From Acidimicrobiaceae bacterium (lineage in GTDB: Bacteria > Actinomycetota > Acidimicrobiia > Acidimicrobiales > Ilumatobacteraceae), in the NCBI GenBank assembly GCA_020637235.1, contig JACJWG010000020.1, forward strand, positions 4,987 to 68,986: a DNA stretch of 64,000 nt. Direction: 5' to 3'. Of this stretch, positions 23,549 to 31,682 are shown piece after piece. The position numbers were made by a program, and so were the translations under genes. Within the stretch, counting starts at the first letter, position 1. Each line of letters opens with the position of its first letter. The notes below the pieces were generated by a model, which did not search any database, had not been told where the DNA came from, and was given only the letters and a program-made list of their open reading frames with translations.

Positions 23549-25009
23549 TCACGCCGCTCGCGACGCGCTCGTCGGCGGCACGCGGCCGGCCCACGGCGAT
23601 GCCTGCTCCAGCTGCGCCGCCACGCGCACCAACAGGTCCTCACGTCCGGAGGCTGCCACGAGTTGCACCCCGACGGGCAGGCCATCGGCGGTCCAGTGCA
23701 ACGGCAGGCTGATCGCCGGCTGCCCGGTGACGTTGAACTGCGCGGTGTACTGCAGCAGTTCGAAGATGCGGAAGCCCTTGCCCGGCTCGGAGAGGTAGCC
23801 GATCCGTGGTGGCGGCACCGCGATCGTCGGCGTCACCAACAGGTCGTGACCCGGCGACCCGTCGGCCGGATGCCACCACGACAGCACCCGACGGCACCAG
23901 CGGTGCACCTCGAGCATCGCGGCCACGTACTGCGGGCCGGTGACCGCTCGCCCGAGTGCGGCGAGCGCGAGGTTGTCGGCCTCCACGTCGTCGGGACCCG
24001 GCTCACGGCCGATGGTGTCCGCCAACACCGCGACGTCGTTCGCAGTCCACGTCGCCACGATCGTGCGGAAGTGGTCGGCGAAACTCGGATCGCCGATCGC
24101 CGCCGGCCAGCCGTCGTCGACGTGGTGGCCGAGCGTGGCGAGCAGCTCGCCGGTGCGGCGCGCGGCGACGGTGCACTCCTCGTGGCCGACGGCACCGAGC
24201 GGCGGGTGGTCGAGCACACCGATCCGCAGCGCACCCGGATCGGCGCGCCGTTCGTCGACGAGCGGCCGCGCGAACGGGGGCGCGGTGTAGGGGTCGCCCG
24301 GTTCGTAGCCGGCGAGCACGTCGAGCATCGCCGCGGTGTCGCGCACGGTGCGCGTGACCACGCCGTCGATCGTCGAGCCCATCCAGCTCTCCCCGACGTC
24401 GGGCGCGAGCGACACGCGGCCGCGTGAGGGCTTCAGGCCGACGAGGCCGCACTCGGAGGCCGGGATGCGGATCGAACCGCCGCCGTCGTTGGCGTGGCCG
24501 ACTGCCACGATGCCCGCCGCGACCGCGGCGGCCGAGCCGCCCGACGAGCCACCGGTGGAGTGATCGAGGTTCCAGGGATTGCGCGTCGGTCCGTACGCGA
24601 GTGGCTCGGTCGTGATCGTCGAACCCCACTCGGGGGTGTTGGTGCGGCCGATCGTCACCAGCCCGGCGCCGTGGAGGCGCCGGTACATCGCCGAGTCGTG
24701 CGGGGCACGGAAGTCGATCGCCTTCAACGCCCGCACGCCCTGGTGGTGCGGCTCGCCGCCGATCGCACACCCGAGGTCCTTCACCACGATCGGCACACCG
24801 GCGAACGGTCCGGTGGCGGCGACCGCTTCCGCTCGAGCCGCATCGGCACGCGGGTGGATGATCGCGTTGATCGACGGGTTGACGGCGTCGGCAGCTGCGA
24901 GGGCGGCATCGACGAGTGCGCCGGGCGGCACCTCGCCCGAGCGGACGAGTTCGGCTTGGGCGGTGGCGTCGAGCAGGGCGAGCTCGGCCGGATCGATCGA
25001 ACGGGTCAT
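23549..25009 (-). CDS. Amidase (amidase-signature family)
   Basis: This 486-residue hydrolase starts at ATG 25009 (MTRSIDPAELALLD). The Ser-cisSer-Lys triad can be placed: Lys in GVPIVVKDLG (about residue 77), cis-Ser in STGGSSGGSAAAVAAG (about 150) and nucleophile Ser in DGGGSIRIPAS (about 174). The downstream GLVGLKPSRGRVS stretch is also typical. It hydrolyses an amide to acid and ammonia, substrate unknown; GatA is unlikely because no GatB/C genes are near. It is divergent from the glycerate kinase with a 54-bp gap. Confidence 0.88.
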   Translation of the reverse strand: MTRSIDPAELALLDATAQAELVRSGEVPPGALVDAALAAADAVNPSINAIIHPRADAARAEAVAATGPFAGVPIVVKDLGCAIGGEPHHQGVRALKAIDFRAPHDSAMYRRLHGAGLVTIGRTNTPEWGSTITTEPLAYGPTRNPWNLDHSTGGSSGGSAAAVAAGIVAVGHANDGGGSIRIPASECGLVGLKPSRGRVSLAPDVGESWMGSTIDGVVTRTVRDTAAMLDVLAGYEPGDPYTAPPFARPLVDERRADPGALRIGVLDHPPLGAVGHEECTVAARRTGELLATLGHHVDDGWPAAIGDPSFADHFRTIVATWTANDVAVLADTIGREPGPDDVEADNLALAALGRAVTGPQYVAAMLEVHRWCRRVLSWWHPADGSPGHDLLVTPTIAVPPPRIGYLSEPGKGFRIFELLQYTAQFNVTGQPAISLPLHWTADGLPVGVQLVAASGREDLLVRVAAQLEQASPWAGRVPPTSASRAA

Positions 25010-25063
25010 GCGCGACACCGTACGCCCGGCACCCGTGTCGCCGGCACTCGTACACTCGCAGGG

Positions 25064-26074
25064 ATGCGCGTGGTGGCGGCCGTCGACAAGTACAAGGGGT
25101 CGCTCACCGCAGCGCAGGTCGCCGCCGCGATCGGACACGCCTGCTGGGAGCTCGGCCACGACTGCACCGAGGTGCCGGTGGCCGACGGCGGCGACGGCAC
25201 GCTCGAAGCGCTCGGCGGCCCCAACCGGCGGTCGACGGTGACCGGCCCGCTCAGCGATCCGGTCGAGGCCGAGTGGCGGTTGTCGCGCCAGACCGCCATC
25301 ATCGAGATGGCACGCGCCTCCGGTCTCGCACTCGTCGGTGGTCGCGAGCACAACGACGCGATGGCGGCCTCCACCGTCGGCACCGGCGAGTTGATCGACC
25401 AGGCACTCGACGCGGGCGCGAAGCGGATCATCGTCTGCCTCGGCGGCTCGGCCACCACCGACGGCGGCCTCGGTGCCGTGCGCGCGATCCACGCACCGCA
25501 CCGTCTGCGAGGGGTCCGCCTGTTGGTGGCGTGCGACGTCACCACTCGCTTCACCGACGCAGCGCCGGTGTTCGGTCCGCAGAAGGGCGCGTCACCGGCG
25601 CAGGTGCGCATGCTGACCGGTCGCCTCGAGCGCCTCGTCCAGGTGTATCGGGACGAGTTCGGCGTGGACGTCAGCACCATCGCCGGTGCCGGCGCGGCGG
25701 GCGGGCTCGCCGGAGCGCTGGCGGCGTTGGGCGGCACGCTGGTGCCCGGCTTCGAGCTCGTGGCCGACGAGCTCGACCTGTACGACGCCATCACCGGCGC
25801 CGACCTCGTGATCACCGGCGAGGGCCACCTCGACGCACAGAGCTTCGAGGGCAAGGTCGTCGGTGGCGTGCAGGCGATCTGCGAACGTGCCGGCGTGCCG
25901 GTGGGCGCCGTGGTGGGTGACGTCGACGACGACGTGGCCGATCGACTCCCGGTCGTGTCGTTGGTCGCGCGGTTCGGGATCGAGCGAGCGATGGCCGAGC
26001 CGATGTGGTGCGTCGAGCAGGCCACGACCGAACTGATCGAGGAGATCCGTTCTGGTCGCGCATCGTTGCGCTGA
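25064..26074 (+). CDS. Glycerate kinase (GarK/GlxK type), stop codon in hairpin loop
   Basis: This 336-residue protein starts at ATG 25064 (MRVVAAVDKYKGSLTAAQVA). It phosphorylates D-glycerate, in this family usually at the 2-position. Signatures are DKYKGSLTAAQVA, VADGGDGTLEAL, KRIIVCLGGSATTDGGLGAV and VFGPQKGASPAQV. Near the end are ADLVITGEGHLDAQSFEGKVV and the typical GVPVGAVVGDV. It is slightly short (family about 370). The last eight residues (RSGRASLR) are encoded by the left arm of a perfect inverted repeat, and TGA is its loop. Confidence 0.88.
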   Translation: MRVVAAVDKYKGSLTAAQVAAAIGHACWELGHDCTEVPVADGGDGTLEALGGPNRRSTVTGPLSDPVEAEWRLSRQTAIIEMARASGLALVGGREHNDAMAASTVGTGELIDQALDAGAKRIIVCLGGSATTDGGLGAVRAIHAPHRLRGVRLLVACDVTTRFTDAAPVFGPQKGASPAQVRMLTGRLERLVQVYRDEFGVDVSTIAGAGAAGGLAGALAALGGTLVPGFELVADELDLYDAITGADLVITGEGHLDAQSFEGKVVGGVQAICERAGVPVGAVVGDVDDDVADRLPVVSLVARFGIERAMAEPMWCVEQATTELIEEIRSGRASLR

Positions 26075-26097
26075 GCGCAACGATGCGCGACCAGAAC
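26049..26097. repeat. Perfect 23-bp inverted repeat with the stop codon as loop
   Basis: Left arm 26049-26071 and right arm 26075-26097 are exact reverse complements of 23 bp, with TGA (26072-26074) as the 3-nt loop. That TGA is the glycerate-kinase stop. The outer bases (TTCTGGTCGCGCATC) are shared with the hairpin at 23186-23232. It may act as terminator or 3'-end protector for the + transcript and for the minus LytR_C transcript ending at 26111. Confidence 0.93.
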
Positions 26098-26110
26098 GTG
26101 CGTGTGGTGG

Positions 26111-26782
26111 TCAGCCGGTGGTGGTCGTCTCGCCGCCGACGGCCGGCAGCGTGGTGACCACGCCGGCCACCGTGGTGGTGGGCGCGCCCATCTGCTCGAG
26201 CGTCTTGTTCGCCTTGTCCGAGCCGAGCATCACGATCACCGAAGCGCCCTCGGGCAGCACACCACCCTCGATCGGCGCCGGCGTCGACACCTCCTGCACC
26301 ACCGGGTTGCCGAGCAGCACCGCGAGCGACTGTGCGACCGGGAGCGCGCCGGTGTTGGTGGCGTCGTACAAGATGGTGGTGAGGTCCTGCTTCTGGGTGG
26401 CGTTGGTGGCGCCGGCCGTCGAGAAGCCCTGTCCCTGCAACGCCGTCGTGAGCACACCGGCTGCACCGTTCACCGTGGATGCATTGGCCACCACCACCAC
26501 GGCGCCGTCCACGGTGGGCACGAACTGGGTCGTGGTGGTCTCCGACGGCAGGGTGCTGACCGGCGTCACCGTCGACGCAGGTGTCGAGTCGAGCGACACC
26601 GTGGTCTGGGTGGCGTCGGGCGTGGAGGTGGTGCCGCCGTCGTCGTCGCTGCGGATCTGGCGCAGGATCAAGAACCCGGCCACGACGGCGACCAGCGCGA
26701 TGACGATCGCCGCGGTGGAGCCCATCGGCGAGCCCGCCGACATGGCGGTGTCACGACCCCGACGTGGCTGGTCGCTGCTCAT
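26111..26782 (-). CDS. LytR C-terminal domain membrane protein
   Basis: This 223-residue protein has one N-terminal membrane helix (about residues 23-41, AAIVIALVAVVAGFLIL), a Thr/Ser-rich extracytoplasmic linker and a LytR_C domain (about 90-190) with VVVANASTVNGAAGVLTTALQGQGFSTAGATNA. This domain is attached to LCP enzymes or, as here, stands alone in actinobacteria; it is thought to assist cell-wall polymer attachment. The Thr-rich C-tail is probably disordered. The start overlaps the DUF3263 stop (ATGA, 26779-26782). Confidence 0.87.
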   Translation of the reverse strand: MSSDQPRRGRDTAMSAGSPMGSTAAIVIALVAVVAGFLILRQIRSDDDGGTTSTPDATQTTVSLDSTPASTVTPVSTLPSETTTTQFVPTVDGAVVVVANASTVNGAAGVLTTALQGQGFSTAGATNATQKQDLTTILYDATNTGALPVAQSLAVLLGNPVVQEVSTPAPIEGGVLPEGASVIVMLGSDKANKTLEQMGAPTTTVAGVVTTLPAVGGETTTTG

Positions 26783-27081
26783 GCGTGGAACCCTCCCTGT
26801 TCACCGGTGCGGCCCGGACCATCGAGGCGCGCACGGCGACGGCGCTCGCGCTGGCGACGCAGGCGTCGCACCACGAGCGGGTCGACCTCGAGAGCCCCGG
26901 GGAGGTCGAGCAGCTGATTGAGTTCCTGATAGTACTCCTCGGTCGAGCAGGCGAACCGCGCACGGATCGCGGTGTCGCGTGCGTCGTCCTGCATCCACCA
27001 CGAGCCCTCGAACTCGATGATCGCAATCTGGCGCTCGCTGAGGTCGCGCGCGGTCAGGGAGGAGGTCGTGTCGGCGGTCAT
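26779..27081 (-). CDS. DUF3263 protein
   Basis: This 100-residue protein starts at ATG 27081 (MTADTTSSLTARDLSERQ). It has the DUF3263 pattern: LSERQIAIIEFEGSWWMQDDARDTAIRARF, then CSTEEYYQELNQLLDLPGALEVDPLVVRRLRRQRERRRRAR. The fold looks like a short helix-turn-helix, so it may be a DNA-binding protein. It is paired with the LytR_C gene by an ATGA overlap, the usual arrangement in actinobacteria. Confidence 0.86.
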   Translation of the reverse strand: MTADTTSSLTARDLSERQIAIIEFEGSWWMQDDARDTAIRARFACSTEEYYQELNQLLDLPGALEVDPLVVRRLRRQRERRRRARLDGPGRTGEQGGFHA

Positions 27082-27203
27082 ACGGGCCACAGCCTTGCCG
27101 GTCGGGGCACCGCGTTACAAGCACCCCTGCACCGCCGGCTCGTCGGGCGCGCGTCGGGCGCGCGTCGGCCACGCCCGGCAGCCACCGGTATCGTGCTCGG
27201 CCG

Positions 27204-27845
27204 ATGACCAGCAGCGTTCCGCCTCCGCGTCCGTTCCTCATCGGCGTCGCCGGCGGCACGTGTTCGGGCAAGACGACGGTGAGCGAACGGCTGGCCGAGC
27301 TCGCCGGCGAAGAGCACCTGGCGCTCATCAAGCTCGACTCGTACTACATCACCCGCGACCACCAGCCGATCGAGGAGCGGGCGCTCGCCAACTACGACCA
27401 CCCCGACGCGTTCGACTGGCCGCTCCTCAACGACCACATCGCCGCCCTGCTCAACGGCGCCACGGTGCCGGTGCCGATCTACGACTACGCGAACCACACC
27501 CGCAGCGGCGACGTGCGGATGGTGGCGCCGGCCCGGATCGTGGTGGTGGAGGGCATCCTCGTGCTCTACGAGCCACGCCTGCGCGAGCGGTTCGACCTCA
27601 AGGTGTACGTCGACACCGACGCCGATCTGCGCCTGATCCGGCGCCTCACGCGCGACGTGGCCGAGCGCGGTCGCACACCCGAGAGCATCGTGTCGCAGTA
27701 CCTCACCACCGTGCGCCCGAGCCACGAGCAGTTCATCGAACCGAGCAAGCGGCACGCCGACGTGATCTTTCCGCAGGGCGGCCTGAACGAGCCGGCACTC
27801 GACGTGCTGCTCGCCCGCGTGCGCGAACTCGTCCGCGTGGCGTGA
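27204..27845 (+). CDS. udk: Uridine kinase
   Basis: This 213-residue P-loop kinase of the nucleotide salvage pathway phosphorylates uridine and cytidine with ATP/GTP. Walker A is GVAGGTCSGKTT (residues about 14-25); substrate segments are KLDSYYITRDHQP, NYDHPDAFDWPLL and the IYDYANHTRSGD motif. VVVEGILVLYEPRLRERFDLKVYVDTDADLRLIRRLTRD closes the core. Length is standard. The start ATG 27204 lies opposite the DUF3263 start, and tRNA-Thr follows convergently. Confidence 0.92.
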   Translation: MTSSVPPPRPFLIGVAGGTCSGKTTVSERLAELAGEEHLALIKLDSYYITRDHQPIEERALANYDHPDAFDWPLLNDHIAALLNGATVPVPIYDYANHTRSGDVRMVAPARIVVVEGILVLYEPRLRERFDLKVYVDTDADLRLIRRLTRDVAERGRTPESIVSQYLTTVRPSHEQFIEPSKRHADVIFPQGGLNEPALDVLLARVRELVRVA

Positions 27846-27857
27846 CCGCCTGCCGAG

Positions 27858-27930
27858 AGCCGGGTGTGGGAATCGAACCCACGACATCTTCATTACAAGT
27901 GAAGTGCTCTGCCAACTGAGCTAACCCGGC
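27858..27930 (-). tRNA. tRNA-Thr (anticodon UGU)
   Basis: The minus strand folds as a 73-nt tRNA: acceptor GCCGGGT/ACCCGGC, D-arm GCTCAGTTGGCAGAGC, anticodon stem CTTCA/TGAAG around CTTGTAA (anticodon TGT), and T-arm GTGGG-TTCGATT-CCCAC. U is the discriminator and CCA is not encoded. It reads ACA, and ACG by wobble. Confidence 0.96.
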
Positions 27931-27976
27931 ATGGCGAGAGCAGTGTAACGATCGTGCTCGGGGGCGGACGCCTCGT

Positions 27977-29038
27977 TCAGGTCGTGCGACGGCGGGCGCG
28001 GGTGACCTCGTACGTGGCGAGGGCGGCGGCGGCCGACACGTTCAGGCTCGACAGGCGACCGAGCATCGGGATGCTCACGATCATGTCGCAGCGCTCGCGC
28101 ACGAGGCGCGACAGACCCGCGCCTTCGGCGCCCATCACGATGCAGATGCCGTCGGTGGCGAGCTCGCCCAGGTCGAACAGCTCGCGGTCGGCCTCGTCGG
28201 CGAGGCCCACCACCCAGATCCCCTGGTCGCGCAGCGTGGTGAGTGCACTCGGCAGACCGCCCACCATCACCATCGGCACGTACTCGACGGCACCGGCGGC
28301 CGCCTTGGCGACCGTGGGCGTGACGTGCACGGCCCGGTGCCGGGGCAACAGCACGCCCTGCACACCGGCACCCTCGCAGCTGCGCAGCAGCGCACCGAGG
28401 TTGCCGGGATCGGTCACCCCGTCGACGGCGACGAGGAACGGCGCCGGCCGCCCCGGTGAGCGGCGCACGAGGTCGGCGAGGTCGGCCTCGGGCACGCCGT
28501 TGGCGTAGGCGATGATCCCCTGCGGCGCCTCGCTGCGCGCCGCGGCCTCCAGGCGCTTGCGCGCCACGTGCTGAACCGGCACCCGCTCGTGGCTCGCGAT
28601 GTCGACGATGTCCTGCACCGTCTCGTTGTCGTCGAGGTCGCTCGCGATCCAGATCTCGCGCACCCGCCGCCGGCCGGCGAGCAGCAATTCGCGCACCGCC
28701 TGACGCCCCTCGATCTGTTCACCGCCGAGTGTCTTCTCGGGCTTGCGTGCCGGGGCGCCCGTGGGCGACACCTTGCCGGTGCGACCCTGGCCCCGCGACG
28801 CGAACTTCGTCGAGCCGCCGCGCGGACCGCCACCCGCCGCGGCCGACGAACGTCCTCCCGACCCGGCACCACCGCCGGCACGGCCGCCCGAGCGGGCACC
28901 ACCCGCCGACGAGGACGCGCTCGCACTGCGGGCAGCCCCGCGACCCGCACCGGCACCGCCCTTGCCGCCGGCTCCCTTGGCCCCGACACCCTTCCCGCCT
29001 CGTTTCGTGCTGCTGCCCTTCGACGACGTCGGTTTCAC
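27977..29038 (-). CDS. rlmB: TrmH/SpoU-family rRNA 2'-O-methyltransferase (RlmB-like)
   Basis: This 353-residue enzyme starts at GTG 29038, in a GTGA overlap with ispF. The first about 100 residues are a Gly/Ala/Lys/Ser-rich basic tail, probably RNA-binding. The catalytic part has the substrate domain EQIEGRQAVRELLLAGRRRVREIWIA and the SPOUT knot motifs: motif 1 DGVTDPGNLGALLRSCEGAG, motif 2 VMGAEGAGLSRLVRERCD and motif 3 IPMLGRLSSLNVSAAAA. It is expected to methylate 23S rRNA guanosine 2251 (E. coli numbering) or a related ribose. Confidence 0.88.
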   Translation of the reverse strand: MKPTSSKGSSTKRGGKGVGAKGAGGKGGAGAGRGAARSASASSSAGGARSGGRAGGGAGSGGRSSAAAGGGPRGGSTKFASRGQGRTGKVSPTGAPARKPEKTLGGEQIEGRQAVRELLLAGRRRVREIWIASDLDDNETVQDIVDIASHERVPVQHVARKRLEAAARSEAPQGIIAYANGVPEADLADLVRRSPGRPAPFLVAVDGVTDPGNLGALLRSCEGAGVQGVLLPRHRAVHVTPTVAKAAAGAVEYVPMVMVGGLPSALTTLRDQGIWVVGLADEADRELFDLGELATDGICIVMGAEGAGLSRLVRERCDMIVSIPMLGRLSSLNVSAAAALATYEVTRARRRTT

Positions 29039-29520
29039 GGCTGCTCCTCGCGGTGGATCACGGCCACCGCCCACGCGGCGATGCCCTCACGGCGTCCCAG
29101 TGTGCCGAGTCCTTCGGCGCGTCGCCCCTTCACCGTCACCGGGGCACCGGCCGCGTCGCTCAGGTTGGCCTGCATCTCGGCCTTGCGCGGGGCCAGCTTC
29201 GGCGCCTCGCACACCACCGCGCAGTCGACGTTGCCGATCCGCCATCCCTCGGCGCGCAGCAGCCCGGCCACGTGCCGGACGATCACCAGCGAGTCGACGC
29301 CCTGCCACTGCGGATCGGTGTCGGGGAAGTGCTCGCCGATGTCGCCCAGCCCGGCCGCGCCCAGCAGCGCGTCGGCGACGGCGTGCGCCGGCACGTCGGC
29401 ATCGCTGTGGCCCACCAGCCCCCGTTCGCCGGCAAAGACGACGCCGCCGAGCACGAGCACCCGTTCGGGATCGTCGCTGAAACGATGGATGTCGAATCCC
29501 TGTCCCACCCGAACGTTCAT
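29035..29520 (-). CDS. ispF: 2-C-methyl-D-erythritol 2,4-cyclodiphosphate synthase
   Basis: IspF makes the cyclic diphosphate of the non-mevalonate isoprenoid pathway. The 161-residue protein is full-length: RVGQGFDIHRF (metal ligands Asp and His), LVGHSDADVPAHAVADALLGA (third ligand His), GDIGEHFPDTDPQW and the C-terminal TVKGRRAEGLGTLGRREGI. It overlaps ispD by ATGA (29517-29520) and rlmB by GTGA, so three proteins are translated from coupled frames. Confidence 0.96.
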   Translation of the reverse strand: MNVRVGQGFDIHRFSDDPERVLVLGGVVFAGERGLVGHSDADVPAHAVADALLGAAGLGDIGEHFPDTDPQWQGVDSLVIVRHVAGLLRAEGWRIGNVDCAVVCEAPKLAPRKAEMQANLSDAAGAPVTVKGRRAEGLGTLGRREGIAAWAVAVIHREEQP

Positions 29521-30227
29521 CCCGATTCCCCCGTCGCTGCCCGGTCCTGCCCCGCCACCACCTGGCGGGCCCAGTCGAGGTCGGCCGGGTGCGTGATCTT
29601 GCGATTGTCGGCCTCGCCGGGCACCACCACCACTCGCCCGCCGATCGCCTCGACGAGCGACGCGTCGTCGGTGCCGTCGCGGCCGGACGCGTGCGCACGC
29701 CGCAACGTCTCGGCCCGGAACGCCTGCGGGGTCTGCACGGCACGAAGGGCGTCGCGCGACGGGGTGGACACCACCACCCCCTCGGCGTCGACGACCTTGA
29801 TCGTGTCGGTGACGACCACGCCCGGAATCGCCCCGTCGGCGCCGGCGACCACGGCGTCGACCACCGCCGAGTACAGCCCCGGCGTCGCGAACGGGCGCGC
29901 TGCGTCGTGGACGCACACCACCGTCGCGCCATCCGGCACGACGTCGAGACCGGCGCGCACCGATGCGGCGCGAGACGCACCGCCGGCGACCACCACGTCG
30001 GCGGCGCACGCCCGGGACTCGCCGGCGACGTCGCCGGCCGGGACCACCACGACCACCCCCGCCGACGCCCCCGCCGCCACCCGGACCGATCGGTCGAGGA
30101 CTCGTTCGACACCGAGCGACTCGTACTGCTTCGGCCGTCCGAACCGGTTGCCCGAACCGCCGGCCACCACGATCGTCCACACCGTCTCGCCGGTCGCGCC
30201 GACAATTGCGGGTTCGGCGCTGGTCAC
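29517..30227 (-). CDS. ispD: 2-C-methyl-D-erythritol 4-phosphate cytidylyltransferase
   Basis: IspD transfers CMP to methylerythritol phosphate. The 236-residue protein has the CTP site VVAGGSGNRFGRPKQYESLG (about residues 18-37), VCVHDAARPFATPGLY, TDTIKVVDAEG, and the QTPQAFRAETLRRAH and GTDDASLVEAIGG motifs. I start it at GTG 30227, which leaves 30 bp to the divergent Crp-type gene at 30258; starts further upstream would run into that gene. It is the first gene of the ispD-ispF-rlmB operon. Confidence 0.94.
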   Translation of the reverse strand: MTSAEPAIVGATGETVWTIVVAGGSGNRFGRPKQYESLGVERVLDRSVRVAAGASAGVVVVVPAGDVAGESRACAADVVVAGGASRAASVRAGLDVVPDGATVVCVHDAARPFATPGLYSAVVDAVVAGADGAIPGVVVTDTIKVVDAEGVVVSTPSRDALRAVQTPQAFRAETLRRAHASGRDGTDDASLVEAIGGRVVVVPGEADNRKITHPADLDWARQVVAGQDRAATGESG

Positions 30228-30257
30228 GTCGAGCGAGGGTAGTACGGTGGCTGCCGC

Positions 30258-30920
30258 ATGGCCCACGAGGAACTCCTGGCGTCGACCGAATTCTTCGCCG
30301 ACGCGACCCCAGAGGTGATCGCCACCATCGCGGCCGCCGGCACCGAGCGTCAGCTCGTGCGAGGCGACGTGCTGTTCAAGGAAGGCGACGACGCCGATGC
30401 GCTCTACGTCGTCACCCGCGGCCGCCTCGCCATCGCGATCGCGAACCCGATCGACCACCGAGAGACCGTGGTGTCGCTCATGGAGCCGGGCGACCTGTTC
30501 GGCGAGATGGCGATGCTCGACGACGGCCCGCGCTCGGCCATGGCCCGCGCGCTCGAGCCGTCGGCGGTGGTGTCGATCCCGTATGCAGCGGTCCTCACCG
30601 AGTTCCGCGCCCAGCCGACGATGCTGTGGGGCGTGACACGGCTGCTCGCGAAGCGCCTGCGGGTGATGGACGAGAACCTCGCCGACAGCGTGTTCCTCGA
30701 CGTCACCGGTCGCACCGCGAAGCGGCTGCTCGAGCTGAGCGAGGGCGCCGACGAGTTCACGTTGCCGGTCACCCAGGAAGAGCTCGCCGGCATGGTGGGC
30801 GCCAGTCGCGAGCGGGTGAACAAGGCGATCGCGAGCTTCATCCGCCTCGGCTGGATCGATCAGCACGAGCGCCGGTACACGATCCTGAAGCGCCAGAGCC
30901 TCGAGATCCGCGCTCGCTAG
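30258..30920 (+). CDS. Crp/Fnr-family transcriptional regulator
   Basis: This 220-residue regulator has a cyclic-nucleotide-binding beta-barrel (about residues 10-125) with the phosphate-binding cassette GDLFGEMAMLDDGPRSAMARAL, close to the cAMP-binding consensus GE-x6-R-(S/T)-A, so cAMP binding is plausible. A long dimer helix follows and a winged helix with TQEELAGMVGASRERVNKAIASFIRLGWI (about 172-202). There are no Fnr-type Cys clusters. It is divergent from ispD with a 30-bp gap. Target genes are unknown. Confidence 0.9.
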   Translation: MAHEELLASTEFFADATPEVIATIAAAGTERQLVRGDVLFKEGDDADALYVVTRGRLAIAIANPIDHRETVVSLMEPGDLFGEMAMLDDGPRSAMARALEPSAVVSIPYAAVLTEFRAQPTMLWGVTRLLAKRLRVMDENLADSVFLDVTGRTAKRLLELSEGADEFTLPVTQEELAGMVGASRERVNKAIASFIRLGWIDQHERRYTILKRQSLEIRAR

Positions 30921-30926
30921 CCGGTC

Positions 30927-31682
30927 TCACGCGTCGCGCGTGGAGACGCTCCAGGCGCCGAACGCACCGACGGCGACGGTGACGGCCAGGAAGTAGGCGC
31001 CGCCCGTCCAACGGCCGAGGGTGTCGCTCGCCGCACTCGAGTCGGTGTTGCTGAGCGCCAGCCCGCTCTGGTACGGCAACCACTTGCCCGCGTCCTCGAT
31101 CCCGGCGGCGAACAAGATGCCGGCCACGAGGCCCTCGGCCACGAGCGGCCAGAGGATGAGCACGGCGACCGCGGCCGGCGTGCTGCGGATGAGCATCCCG
31201 AGGCCGAGGCCGAGCAGCGACACGATCGCAGCGAACACGACCACGCCCACCATGCCCATCCGAGCGTCGCCCGCTGGCAGCGAGACGTCGCCGTCGCGGC
31301 CGTTCAGCAGCGTGGCCCCGAGCGCGAACGAGACGACGACGACCGCGGCGCCCACCGCCGCACCGACGGCGATCGACAGCACCGCCTTGGCCGAGATCAC
31401 GCGCATGCGTCTGGGGGTCGCAGCGAACGTCGGGCGGATCGTGTTGAAGCCGAACTCGCTCGTGATGCCGGCAGCGGCCATCACCCCGAGGAGCATGCCG
31501 GTGATGATCGAGGTGCCCGACACGAGCGACGCGAGGTCGCCACCGTCCATGTCGTCGGCGTCGATCAACAACGCGGTGAGCCCGACGATCACCAGCGGGA
31601 ACGCGACGGCGATGATCGTCAGCACCCCGTTCATCCGGACCGTGCGGAACTTGATCCATTCGCTACGCAGGGTGGCGATCAT
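30927..31682 (-). CDS. ABC-2-type exporter permease
   Basis: This 251-residue membrane protein starts at ATG 31682 (MIATLRSEWIKFRTVRMN), inside an ATGA overlap with its ATPase. The N-terminal L-x-S-E-W-x-K-x-R amphipathic segment is the standard start of ABC-2 permeases. About six hydrophobic helices follow, with a conserved EFGFNTIRPTFAATPRRMRV coupling segment between helices 2 and 3. Together with the ATPase it forms an exporter of unknown substrate, perhaps a lipid or drug. It ends 7 bp from the Crp-type gene, convergently. Confidence 0.85.
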   Translation of the reverse strand: MIATLRSEWIKFRTVRMNGVLTIIAVAFPLVIVGLTALLIDADDMDGGDLASLVSGTSIITGMLLGVMAAAGITSEFGFNTIRPTFAATPRRMRVISAKAVLSIAVGAAVGAAVVVVSFALGATLLNGRDGDVSLPAGDARMGMVGVVVFAAIVSLLGLGLGMLIRSTPAAVAVLILWPLVAEGLVAGILFAAGIEDAGKWLPYQSGLALSNTDSSAASDTLGRWTGGAYFLAVTVAVGAFGAWSVSTRDA

